From Bathynomus jamesi (Eukaryota; Arthropoda; Malacostraca; Isopoda; Cirolanidae), in assembly GCA_023014485.1 (NCBI GenBank), contig JAJOZX010005622.1:257161-321160 (forward strand): a DNA stretch of 64,000 nucleotides. The letters run 5' to 3'. The notes under the pieces are model-generated. The model was not told where the DNA came from, did not search any database, and worked only from the letters and a program-made list of their open reading frames with translations. Below, one piece after another: positions 21,411 to 29,519 of the stretch. The position numbers were made by a program, and so were the translations under genes. The stretch's first letter is position 1; each line of letters opens with the position of its first letter.

Positions 21411-21731
21411 ATGACAAAGAGACTAAAGAAATACCATGAATTAATAAAAATCTATCATCGACTGCCCCGGGCAATGCAGCAGATGTTATTAAAAATATCG
21501 ACGCCGACTTTTTAAAATGCATCTGTGAAATCTGTCTTAACGTTATAATTGCAATGTATCAATGAAAACCCATCAGAAGGCTCGCCTTCGCCGCTACAAG
21601 AACATAATACGTACACTCGCCGTAAAAGTCAAACTGTAGCGAAGAAAAAACGAGTTATGTGGCAAACAGGAGGGTCATTTCTCCCCATCTTATTTTCAGT
21701 TTTGGGCCCTTTACTGACTAGATTAATATAA
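21411..21731 (+). pseudogene. Conserved small Polinton protein, frameshifted
   Basis: It starts at the ATG at 21411 (MTKRLKKYHELIK). A helical part is followed by a Cys-containing K-C-I-C-E-I-C-L-N segment, then a basic R-R-Y-K-N-I-I-R stretch and a hydrophobic Gly-rich tail ending SFLPILFSVLGPLLTRLI at the stop at 21731. Three frames are used, so at least two indels are present. A protein with this basic-then-hydrophobic layout commonly sits beside the ATPase in animal Polintons; its role is not known to me. Its stop overlaps the next ATG by one base. Confidence 0.75.
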
Positions 21732-22432
21732 TGAAGAAAGTGGTAGTGATTCCCCACGAGGTGTACGCTTCACTGCAAAGAGACACGGATCTAGATCCCC
21801 GTAAAAGCAGACTTAAAAGAATGGAAAGCGAATTGTTAGCCCTATTAAACAGTGAAAAAACACCTGATGAGAAAAGAATCTTATACCAAGAAGCTCTGCA
21901 GAAATTTCTTCACGAGTACGAAAATTATAAGAGCCCTACGGAGATTCCTGTGGTTATTAGGCACAGCACGGGGGACGATGGCGACATAGGACCTGTACCC
22001 GACGATACAGCTGATCAACCAAAAAGATTAGCCACACAACATATCGAACATGTATTAAAAAATACCCTCCCACTTACATTGAGGAGTAAAGGCTTAAGTC
22101 TTTATAATCTATTGAATGAGGATCCCGCCATACAATGGACCGATACAGGGGAGATCATTGTGGAAGGATCAAAGGTACAGGGATCGAATATCGTAGACAT
22201 TGTCCATGATCTGGTGAGAAAGTGGGATAGGCCATCACCATCAGGATGGAAGCATATTAAAGCAAGACTACAACAAATAAATGTCCCTAAAACGTTGATA
22301 GGAAATCTGAACAGGTTAAAAGACTTGGAACACGCAACGTCTGGCACAATTGAAGACGCCGTCACCCCCTGCGGTAACACCTTTCAAGAGGAGAAAGAAG
22401 AGGTTAAACCAACCCTACCCACCTGCCTCTAA
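21731..22432 (+). CDS. Polinton conserved hypothetical protein, 233 aa
   Basis: An intact frame from the ATG at 21731, overlapping the previous stop as TAATG. The N-terminus MKKVVVIPHEVYASL is followed by a charged helical region (residues 25-80) and an acidic linker. A globular C-terminal half at about residues 105-215 ends with Glu- and Pro-rich sequence; its K-G-L-S-L-Y-N-L-L and W-x-D-T-G-E-I-I-V-E-G segments look like a folded domain. Proteins with this N-terminus are frequent in animal Polintons between the ATPase and integrase genes. The function is unknown to me; no catalytic motif is visible. Confidence 0.8.
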   Translation: MKKVVVIPHEVYASLQRDTDLDPRKSRLKRMESELLALLNSEKTPDEKRILYQEALQKFLHEYENYKSPTEIPVVIRHSTGDDGDIGPVPDDTADQPKRLATQHIEHVLKNTLPLTLRSKGLSLYNLLNEDPAIQWTDTGEIIVEGSKVQGSNIVDIVHDLVRKWDRPSPSGWKHIKARLQQINVPKTLIGNLNRLKDLEHATSGTIEDAVTPCGNTFQEEKEEVKPTLPTCL

Positions 22433-22441
22433 AATACGCAA

Positions 22442-23503
22442 ATGGCTAACGTATTAACTAAACGTTATTATGACATTTCTACCCCATCCTCTTACGGCGG
22501 CGTAGATAGACTGCACGTTTACGGAGTAGGAAAAAAAGATGTTGAAAGATTTTTGAGGGAGCAGGACGCTTATACGCTTCATAAGCCTGTGAGAAAAAGG
22601 TTTAAAACAGCCAAGACAACGGCTTCCTCGATTGATTCTATTTGGCAAGCAGATTTAACAGACATGCAAAGATATTCTGTGTATAACGATGGTTACCGCT
22701 ACATTCTATTCATAATAGACGTATTCTCTAGATATCTGTGGCTAGTTCCTCTGAAAAATAAATCACCTGAAACAGTTGCTAAAGCCACCAAAACGCTAAT
22801 GTTAAAAGAAAACAGGGTTCCTGGCTATTTTTGTACGGATATGGGGAAGGAGTTTATAGGCCGTGCTTTTCAGAATATGTTGACAGAGTTTAATATCAGC
22901 TATTACACAACCAATTCTATACATAAGGCTTCTTTAGCTGAAAGAGTTCAGCGCACCATAAAGGAACGCATGCACCGTTATTTTACACATAAAAACACAT
23001 ACAGATTTCTAGACATTCTGGAACCATTGGCATCATCCTACAACCGCTCACACCATCGCACGATTGGGGCAACACCTAACGAAGTTTTAGAAAGAGGTAC
23101 GCTCCCGAGAAGAGATGGACCACCACCACCACCACCACCACCACACTCTGTGCGCTTCAAAACCAATGATTATGTAAGGCTGTCGCGTTCGGGGAATAAA
23201 TTCGCAAAGGGTTTTGAGCAAGGATGGACACGCGAGATTTTTAAAGTTAGGGCTGTGAGACCTAAAGGTGTGATAATGATGTATTACATTGAAGATTTGA
23301 ATGGGGAAGAAATCTCAGGAGGCTTTTACCGCGAGGAATTGCAGAAAGTTGCGTTTAATTTAGAAAAAAATGTGTTTAAAATTGAGAAAATTTTAGGAAG
23401 CAAAGGTTCAGGAAGGAGAAAAATGTACCTGGTGAAATGGCTAGGGTACCCAGAAAGCTTCAACACCTATATAAAAGCTGATGCAATAATGAAGCTTAAA
23501 TAG
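22442..23503 (+). CDS. INT: Polinton integrase with C-terminal chromodomain
   Basis: An intact 353-residue protein. The retroviral-type rve core has the catalytic triad D71 (WQADLTD), D133 (CTDMGKEF) and E167 (ASLAERVQ), with 33 residues between the second D and the E. A C-terminal chromodomain at about residues 315-350 (E-K-I-L-G...Y-L-V-K-W-L-G-Y) probably guides insertion to chromatin. It inserts the linear element and makes the 6-bp target duplications seen at 13256 and 31438. A (CCA)n run at about 23120-23143 encodes eight prolines and a histidine between core and C-terminal region. No zinc-binding HHCC domain is evident at the N-terminus. It lies 9 bases after the previous stop and 8 before the next start. 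Confidence 0.95.
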   Translation: MANVLTKRYYDISTPSSYGGVDRLHVYGVGKKDVERFLREQDAYTLHKPVRKRFKTAKTTASSIDSIWQADLTDMQRYSVYNDGYRYILFIIDVFSRYLWLVPLKNKSPETVAKATKTLMLKENRVPGYFCTDMGKEFIGRAFQNMLTEFNISYYTTNSIHKASLAERVQRTIKERMHRYFTHKNTYRFLDILEPLASSYNRSHHRTIGATPNEVLERGTLPRRDGPPPPPPPPHSVRFKTNDYVRLSRSGNKFAKGFEQGWTREIFKVRAVRPKGVIMMYYIEDLNGEEISGGFYREELQKVAFNLEKNVFKIEKILGSKGSGRRKMYLVKWLGYPESFNTYIKADAIMKLK

Positions 23504-23511
23504 TATGCAAC

Positions 23512-24369
23512 ATGGCTCCTAACCATTTCTACGTCACACTCCCGTCCTCCTCGTCCCTGTCTGTACACCCTAACAACACGCTAGCCAACTTTGTAACAGA
23601 ACTCCATGGGCACATTGAATTGGGTCGTGATTCGTATGAGGTGGGGATATGCGAAATTCAGCTGGACACCGTCTTTTTAAATATTGAACATGAAGAAACC
23701 GTTTTTACGATTCTTAGAGACATTGACGAGTGTGAAAAAGCTGGGGTAGCTATGGATGAAACTATGCGCATCGCTTGGACTAAGATTGCACGGTATTACA
23801 GTACAGAAGTAAGACTAGGGCCGGGTCAATATGGTTCGGCCGAGGATGTTGTGAGAGGCTTAAACGTAAGTTTAAGAAACTCAAACCTTACGAATGATTT
23901 AGTATATGAAATCGTAAACAACCCTGCACATACACTAATCCTAAAATCAAAGACTAACAGATGTCTTAAAGAACATAGAAAGTTCAAAATTCTAACCAAC
24001 GGCCGATATAGCGCAGCCTTCCAAAGAGACACATTTCACGAGACACAGTATAACTTGTCCAGATTAATGTATCAATTGAAGATGGAGAAATTGGCTGAAA
24101 GGTCCCCAGACATGTGCTATATTTACAGTAATATAGTGGAGCACCAGTTTGTTGGGGATACCCAGGCACGCCTGCTGCGCATTGCTCACATCCCCAACCA
24201 TAGAGGAAGGAGTTTGAGTATTACATATGACAGACCCCATTATGTGAATGTCGCAACTAATTTAATAACCAATATCACAATATATATAAGAACGATTGAG
24301 GGCGAAAACTTCCCATTCGGTAACGGGAGCTTAACAGTGAAGCTACACTTTCGACGCACTGAGTTATAA
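23512..24369 (+). CDS. Polinton minor capsid protein (penton-like)
   Basis: An intact 285-residue frame starting MAPNHFYVTLPSSSS, the N-terminal pattern shared by Polinton penton-like minor capsid proteins (FYVTLPS...PNNTLANF...). It is mostly beta-rich with a final strand region G-S-L-T-V-K-L-H-F-R. Such proteins are predicted single jelly-rolls occupying virion vertices. The stop overlaps the next ATG as TAATG. It lies with the major capsid gene and the protease in one rightward block, which supports a virion-assembly role. The structural role is inferred from the family. Confidence 0.87.
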   Translation: MAPNHFYVTLPSSSSLSVHPNNTLANFVTELHGHIELGRDSYEVGICEIQLDTVFLNIEHEETVFTILRDIDECEKAGVAMDETMRIAWTKIARYYSTEVRLGPGQYGSAEDVVRGLNVSLRNSNLTNDLVYEIVNNPAHTLILKSKTNRCLKEHRKFKILTNGRYSAAFQRDTFHETQYNLSRLMYQLKMEKLAERSPDMCYIYSNIVEHQFVGDTQARLLRIAHIPNHRGRSLSITYDRPHYVNVATNLITNITIYIRTIEGENFPFGNGSLTVKLHFRRTEL

Positions 24370-24759
24370 TGGATAGAAAGCCTTTCACCGTCTATCGAGG
24401 GATGCGATACCAGCGCGGTAGTGGACTTGGATCCATTTTTTCATCCATACTACGTACGGCTGTTCCTTTGCTGAAGAGGGGTGCCAGATACCTTGGAAGG
24501 AAAGCGCTACAATCAGGCCTTAACACTGCAGAAGACATATTGGCCGGGGCTAAACCTAAAGAAGCCCTAAAAAAACATTTAAAGCGTACACGGAACGAAA
24601 TCATCAAAGATGCAAAGAGAAAAATGCGTGGTGGCGGGAAGAAGAAGAGAGGGCTCCCCGAAGAAGAAGAAGGGGTCACGTGGTATTAAACGTAAAAGGC
24701 TATCAAAAAAGAAATGCTGTAAGCGAATGAAACCTATGGTTGACCACTTTTTTGACTGA
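24369..24759 (+). pseudogene. Basic pVI/pX-like Polinton protein, C-terminus frameshifted
   Basis: It starts at the ATG at 24369 (MDRKPFTVYRGMRYQ). A G-S-G-L-G-S-I-F-S-S-I-L hydrophobic helix and a K-A-L-Q-S-G-L helix are followed by a highly basic region, a layout like adenovirus minor core/cement proteins. In the current frame it ends at 24689 with an acidic EEEEGVTWY tail. In the neighbouring frame the same DNA encodes a Lys-rich tail ending VDHFFD at the TGA at 24757. A one-base shift near 24645 would account for the odd acidic tail. Whether this is decay, a base-calling error in the GAA/AAG-rich tract or a programmed shift cannot be told here. Confidence 0.75.
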
Positions 24760-24833
24760 TATAAGCTAAGGATATTGATCTCATGAATCATAGTTTGTTT
24801 ACCACTTGTCGAGAGAGGAGTCACTATTTCGCC

Positions 24834-26135
24834 ATGGCACGCTTCATCCACCCATGTAGTTCACAATGCTGTAAGTCGGAGCTGTCCTTTTTTGAGCTCC
24901 CGCCAACCCAAGTTTCTATTGAGCACAGTGACTTTATTACAATTAACCCTTTAAACACAATTAGTTCCCCGAGTGCACCTATAGAATTCGTGATACCCAG
25001 CTCAGGTCCTTACTTTTTTGATCCAAGCTGTGTGCACATGTACGCTAAGCTACGTATAGCCCATTCTGATGGAACGGCCTGCGATGACAAATATGCTGTA
25101 TACCCTGAAACAAACTTTCTGCACGCCATATTCAACCAGTGTGACGTATATTTAAATCAGACCAACATATCGGCAGGCACGGGGTACTATCATCTACGAG
25201 CCTATTTGGAAAATGTCCTCAACTTTTCCAAAGAAGCGAAGGCTACCTTTTTAAGTGCGGAGGGATATTATCAAACTAAAGATGAAAATAGTATAAAGGA
25301 CAAATTTAAAAATTCTAAAAAGAAAATATACGAGTGTTTTGGACGGTTGCACACAGATTTCACTTTCCAGGAGAAGTTGCTTGTGAACGGGGTGGATATG
25401 AAAATAAAGCTCACCCGCACGAGTCCTGAGATCTGCTTAAATCTGGATGCGAATCAAGAAGAGGGCGCAAAGTCCGTTGTGGTTCACATTATGGACACAT
25501 ACCTCCGCGTACGGCGAGTGAAATTAAGTTCACCAAAACAACTAGAAATTGAGAAAAATTTACTAAACGCTACAGTGAAATATCCTATTAACAGAGTGCA
25601 GATCAAACTATATACGGTTCCTGCAGGGTTGGCATCGAAGCAGATAGAAAACATTGCCCTGGGAAATCTTCCTAAAAGGATATTAATCGGCATGCAGGAC
25701 CACGCTTCGGTGAATGGAAAATATAAAAAGAGTGCCTTTAAATTCGAGAATTTCGGACTTAAAAATATAACTCTATACGTTAATGGCACTGCTTTGGGTG
25801 GAACAATGGGTACGGACTATTCATCAGACGCTGTGTTACCTCTTTGTGCCAGAGCCTATAGTAATCTGACCCATATTGCAGGTGATTGTGATGAGCTTGG
25901 TAATGGGGTAACGCAGGAAGAATTCATTGATCAATTTAACCTTTATCCGTTTGACATTACACCTGACTTATCTGCTAGCGTAAATACCCATTTAACACCA
26001 CAGCAGAGCGGTAACATCTCAGTGCGGCTGGAATTCGCCAAGCCTATAGACGCTCCTATTAGTGTACTAGTATATCTCGAATCGCAAGCCCTAATAGAAG
26101 TAGATAGATTTAGAAGCGTTATCACTGACTTTTAA
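24834..26135 (+). CDS. Polinton major capsid protein (double jelly-roll)
   Basis: I chose the ATG at 24834 (gccATGg context) because M-A-R-F-I-H-P, S-E-L and the P-P-T-Q-x-S-I-E segment is the usual Polinton major capsid N-terminus. A more upstream ATG at 24783 would add 17 unlikely residues. The resulting protein is 433 residues and intact. Beta-rich segments include IEFVIPSSGPYFFD (early), then Y-H-L-R-A-Y-L-E-N, and a C-terminal S-G-N-I-S-V-R-L-E-F strand before LVYLES. It would form the trimeric double jelly-roll hexons of an icosahedral virion. Its stop is one base before the protease ATG. Confidence 0.92.
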   Translation: MARFIHPCSSQCCKSELSFFELPPTQVSIEHSDFITINPLNTISSPSAPIEFVIPSSGPYFFDPSCVHMYAKLRIAHSDGTACDDKYAVYPETNFLHAIFNQCDVYLNQTNISAGTGYYHLRAYLENVLNFSKEAKATFLSAEGYYQTKDENSIKDKFKNSKKKIYECFGRLHTDFTFQEKLLVNGVDMKIKLTRTSPEICLNLDANQEEGAKSVVVHIMDTYLRVRRVKLSSPKQLEIEKNLLNATVKYPINRVQIKLYTVPAGLASKQIENIALGNLPKRILIGMQDHASVNGKYKKSAFKFENFGLKNITLYVNGTALGGTMGTDYSSDAVLPLCARAYSNLTHIAGDCDELGNGVTQEEFIDQFNLYPFDITPDLSASVNTHLTPQQSGNISVRLEFAKPIDAPISVLVYLESQALIEVDRFRSVITDF

Positions 26136-26136
26136 A

Positions 26137-26619
26137 ATGGATGCTAATACACTTCAGAAAGTAATGGAGCGAGTCACACGTTCCAAATTTATCGGCGTGT
26201 TTGCGAAGAATGAAACATTGAGTTTGCCAAGTACGCGAGAATGCGGTAGTCTTATTGTGAACACAGACATCATCGGTAATGAAGGGATTCACTGGATCGC
26301 TGTCTATTTTAAAAATAGACAGCGCCTGTACTATTTTGATTCACTCGGTACTCAACCCTGGAGTGACCCTATTATTGTAAAATTTCTCGCTCAGTTACAT
26401 ATTCCCGAAGTTGTATGGAACCCATTTCGTATGCAGGGATATTTTACTAATGTTTGCGGAATGTACTGTGTCTCATTTCTCATGCATATGTCAAATGATA
26501 AAGAATTTATAAATTTTTTAAATTTATTTGACCCGTGTCACACTCACCGAAACGATGAAATGGTATGCAGACAGATAAAAAACCGTTTTCCAATTGTACG
26601 TACTCGTTGTATATTATAA
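26137..26619 (+). CDS. PRO: Polinton adenovirus-type maturation protease
   Basis: An intact 160-residue cysteine protease of the adenain/Ulp1 (C5-like) fold. Catalytic residues are visible in the standard order: H52 (GIHWIAVYF), D68 (YYFDSLG), Q100 (FRMQGYF) and C107 (NVCGMYC). The length is a little shorter than adenovirus protease. It would cleave capsid precursors during assembly. It ends the rightward cluster; the 3' end faces the leftward exons at 26.73-27.63 kb. Confidence 0.95.
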   Translation: MDANTLQKVMERVTRSKFIGVFAKNETLSLPSTRECGSLIVNTDIIGNEGIHWIAVYFKNRQRLYYFDSLGTQPWSDPIIVKFLAQLHIPEVVWNPFRMQGYFTNVCGMYCVSFLMHMSNDKEFINFLNLFDPCHTHRNDEMVCRQIKNRFPIVRTRCIL

Positions 26620-26729
26620 TGTTTTTGTTCGTATATTTGTATATTCGTTTATTGTACTGATTTCTTTCATTTAATAAATTTATGAAAATATATTGTCTTC
26701 TTATCCCAAAAAGATCGAAAAACACTTAC

Positions 26730-26813
26730 ATTATTTGACATTGTTGACTGATTAGTATATCATCCGTATTCCCTTCAAAAGATTGTATAACTCGTGTCAA
26801 ATCCTCATCGGAC
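26730..26813 (-). other. Predicted small leftward exon (copy A, 84 nt)
   Basis: On the minus strand the exon runs from after TTTCCTTTAAG at 26814 to a perfect donor AT|GTAAGTG at 26730/26729. Its frame encodes an acidic stretch (SDEDLTRVIQSFEGN and on). The length is a multiple of three, and entry and exit both leave two bases of a codon before the junction. The acceptor ends AAG rather than CAG, which weakens it. Confidence 0.5.
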
Positions 26814-27016
26814 CTTAAAGGAAAACATATACAGAGTATACAGACAGACAGATCCCCATTATGTGAAGATATCTTTGGTTCGAGGAGTGAACGCCATAAA
26901 AATTTCGATTTTAGCATAATGGGGAAATAACATTGATTGACATTTTTGACTAGTATCTATTTGACGAAATACTACAACTCTCCGTATATATATAAAATCG
27001 AATTATGGACACTTAC

Positions 27017-27277
27017 ATTTCTATGGTAGTCCCTTGCGTCGGATTGTAAGGAGCGTCACTGCAAATATCTTCTACGGTTTGCGTCGAAAATAGTTCGCCA
27101 CAATCAGCCGCATTGAAAAGACTAATTGTGGTTAATGCTGCAGTATCACGTTCTTCATACAAGTCTGGGGAGACGTACAGGTCCATGGTGGAGGATGTGT
27201 GACACTGCTGACTGATCAGTATATCATCCGTATTCCCTTCAAAAGATTGTATAACTCGTGTCAAATCCTCATCGGAC
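27017..27277 (-). other. Predicted composite leftward exon (261 nt)
   Basis: Between a TTTAAG acceptor ending at 27278 and the donor AT|GTAAGTG at 27017/27016 the frame is open throughout. It fuses the second-exon type sequence (SDEDLTRVIQ...) to the first-exon type sequence (MDLYVSPDLYEER...TTIE). Its length is a multiple of three and it keeps the same phase as its neighbours. It appears to arise from the tandem duplication, which lost the inner donor. Confidence 0.5.
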
Positions 27278-27462
27278 CTTAAAGGAAAACATATACAGAC
27301 AGACAGACAGATCCCATTATGTGAAGATATCTTTGGTTCGATTACCAATTTCGATTTTAGCATGATGGGGAAATAACATTGATTGACATTTTTGACTAGT
27401 ATCTATTTGACGAAATACTACAACTCTCCGTATATATATAAAATCGAATTATGGACACTTAC

Positions 27463-27632
27463 ATTTCTATGGTAGTCCCTTGCGTCGGATTGTAAGGAGC
27501 GTCACTGCAAATATCTTCTACGGTTTGCGTCGAAAATAGTTCGCCACAATCAGCCGCATTGAAAAGACTAATTGTGGTTAATGCTGCAGTATCACGTTCT
27601 TCATACAAGTCTGGGGAGACGTACAGGTCCAT
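27463..27632 (-). CDS. Predicted first coding exon of leftward Polinton transcript
   Basis: The ATG at 27632 sits in a good context (caaccATGg), 33 bases after a predicted initiator, and opens 56 codons (MDLYVSPDLYEERD...), followed by a perfect splice donor AT|GTAAGTG at 27463/27462. The peptide is acidic with no recognised motif. The donor leaves two bases, the phase required by the acceptors at 27278, 26814 and 20707. It could be the N-terminus of the DNA polymerase, which lacks its own ATG, or a separate short protein if unspliced (it stops one codon later). Confidence 0.55.
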
Positions 27633-27664
27633 GGTTGATTATTCACTGATGCGAAAATAGCTAC

Positions 27665-27710
27665 TGTTACTCCCAACTGAAAATATCCCCTTTTATATGC
27701 ACATTCGCCA
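27665..27710 (-). promoter_or_regulatory. Leftward TATA promoter of Polinton
   Basis: Minus-strand TATAAAAG at 27697-27690 is preceded by a GGGCGGAGCTT box and followed by an ACAGT initiator with its A at 27665, 32 bases downstream of the TATA start. This is the best core promoter in the element and points toward the small exons and, beyond the capsid cluster, the polymerase. Confidence 0.75.
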
Positions 27711-27879
27711 AGCTCCGCCCAAAAGACCAGATGTCCGTCGTGATTGGCTGCCGATGTAGCTGGGTGGAGCTATGACGTGTACCAATCCGCTATAACGAGA
27801 CCGGACGAGTAACATATATATAAAATCGAATTATAGGCACTTACATTTCTATGGTAGTCCCTTATATTATATTTTTTAC

Positions 27880-28127
27880 TTACAAATTATTAGTATTGTT
27901 TGTTAACATAATTGTTAACTTATTTTATAATAAAGAAATTATATCCTAATTATATTTTAAAAAGAACATTCGGTTTCAACGTTAAGCTGTGGTCTAAGGC
28001 GGCGTGGCATGAATAAATACTAAAATAAAATTAAATGTTAAAAATCTTTATTCATACGTTATTAAAAGTTAAAAATCTTTATTAATAAAACAGGATAGAA
28101 GCATATGAAAGTCAAGGTAAACTATAG
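27880..28127. other. AT-rich spacer in Polinton right arm
   Basis: Only short AT-rich direct repeats (aaaatctttattcatacgtt-like words twice near 28040-28085). No gene is seen. Confidence 0.5.
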
Positions 28128-28150
28128 TTGCAAATTATAGTTAGGTTATA

Positions 28151-28437
28151 CGATGTTTTTCGGGCATACTACTGCCTCGGGTTAAATGATCCTGTTATTT
28201 TAAATCACGTATTTGAAAGAGTTAATCATTATTGCTACATAGAAAAAATCGTGCATTACGATGTTTTTCGGATATACTACTGCCTCGGGTCAAATGGTCC
28301 TGTTATTTTAAATCACGTATTTGAAAGAGTTAATTATTATTGCTACATAGAAAAAATCGTGCATTACGATGTTTTTCGGATATACTACTGCCTCGGGTAA
28401 AATGGTCCTGTTATTTTAAATCACGTATTTAACGACA
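28151..28437 (+). repeat. 108-bp tandem repeat, 2.7 copies
   Basis: Units start at 28151, 28259 and 28367, each beginning cgatgtttttcgg. The period is a multiple of three, so one frame stays open through the array and would encode a 36-residue repeat (YDVFRIYYCLG...). Without a promoter or codon evidence I do not call a gene. Confidence 0.9.
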
Positions 28438-28438
28438 C

Positions 28439-28490
28439 ATCGCGCTCATTTCCATTGCTATATATGGCTCTAGGATCGGCCCTGACGAGA
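28439..28490 (+). repeat. Diverged copy of a PolB N-terminal segment
   Basis: The stretch from cgcgctcatttccattgcta to cggccctgac closely matches 20251-20297 inside the polymerase N-terminal region, in the same orientation. It is too short to be functional and records an internal duplication or recombination within Polinton DNA. Confidence 0.7.
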
Positions 28491-28718
28491 TGTATTTCGT
28501 AGGTTAGGTTAGGTCTCTTACATATAAAAGTCCATGTGGTAGAGTAAGCAACGAACCCCATCGACGAGATGTATTTCTGAACCCATGTTAAACTGGAGGT
28601 CTAATTTACGAGCGAGTGCACGTTCTTGCACCGCCGTAGGCGAGAAAGAGTTAATTAGTATTGCTACATAGAAAATCGTGCAGTTTTTTTCGATTATTAT
28701 TTATTGAACAAAACTCTC

Positions 28719-28719
28719 G

Positions 28720-28772
<53 letters not shown>
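28719..28772. repeat. (CT)n(TA)n microsatellite
   Basis: A short CT run (ctctcgctctc) passes into about 48 bases of TA. Confidence 0.95.
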
Positions 28773-28775
<3 letters not shown>

Positions 28776-28889
28776 AGAGTGGTCTGGAAGGAAGTTTACC
28801 AATGATTAAATTCTCTTTGCGAGTGACCCGTTGCCCGCGTCGGGCTAACCTTTGGTTAGCTTCCGCCCGAATTGTTCATTCTGACGAAG

Positions 28890-28980
28890 GTCAAGCTTTT
28901 CACTCCACCTTAGACCTACAGTTTAACGTGGATTCCGAACCACGACCCATCAGCAGCCCAGCGTCTTGACCACTAGGCCT
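28890..28980 (-). repeat. tRNA-derived SINE head
   Basis: On the minus strand a box A-like TAGTGGTCAAGACG is followed by a box B-like GGTTCGGAATCC at normal tRNA spacing. It is degenerate and sits inside the Polinton right arm, so it is a later insertion or part of a SINE body. Confidence 0.6.
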
Positions 28981-29044
28981 CCTAGGGTACCCATTTATCT
29001 ACCAACCACTTTCTTTATTGTGTGGAAGGATGAACAGCTGGGCT

Positions 29045-29135
29045 TTGCTGCGCGCCGGCTGCCGTCGGGTCTCGAACCCTGGGCCGATGGATTCGTAGTC
29101 CGCGACGCTAACCACTACACCACCGAGGCGGTATT
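29045..29135 (-). repeat. tRNA-derived SINE head
   Basis: Minus-strand GCCTCGGTGGTGTAGTGGTT, then AGCG and the box B GGTTCGAGACC, give clear RNA polymerase III internal promoter boxes. The 3' part does not close into a proper acceptor stem, so it is SINE-like rather than a tRNA gene. Confidence 0.7.
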
Positions 29136-29204
29136 TGTCATTACTTACTCGGACTATAGTGGATTTAATTATCCCAGAAGAGTTCCATGCACGGTCTGTG
29201 TGTA

Positions 29205-29205
<1 letters not shown>

Positions 29206-29241
<36 letters not shown>
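29206..29241. repeat. (TA)n microsatellite
   Basis: About 36 bases of TA repeat followed by a G run. Confidence 0.95.
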
Positions 29242-29245
<4 letters not shown>

Positions 29246-29519
29246 GGGGGAGATCTCTCACCCGTTCTTCGGCCCGACCCCGTTTCATTGTAGAAATAAT
29301 AATAATAATGATAATAAGAATAGATGTGCAAGGTGTTTGCAGTTAAGATGTAGTTTGTGTGTAAAAAGTTATTTATTAATAAGTAGAATTTAATTGGCTT
29401 CAAATTATATTTTAAAATACGCGTAAATATTTGTAGAAGTAATAACAATGATAAAATTAATATCTGGAGTCAGTGGTGATTTCTGCTCGAATAGCTTGTA
29501 GAAGGATAATCCCTCGACC

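Larger units (their letters stand above)
26747..27870 (-). repeat. 464-bp tandem duplication containing small exons
   Basis: Copy A begins at about 26747 and copy B at 27211 (464 bases later), running to about 27634; a third, short copy (about 27805-27870) repeats only the exon end, donor and first intron bases. Each full copy has the atcatccgtattcccttc block, the acagacagacagatcc block, a tatatataaaatcg block and the segment encoding MDLYVSPDLYEER. Confidence 0.9.

Noticed and set aside
24783..24833. Upstream ATG for the major capsid gene
   Set aside because: The 17 extra residues do not fit the family's N-terminus and the ATG at 24834 has a better context.
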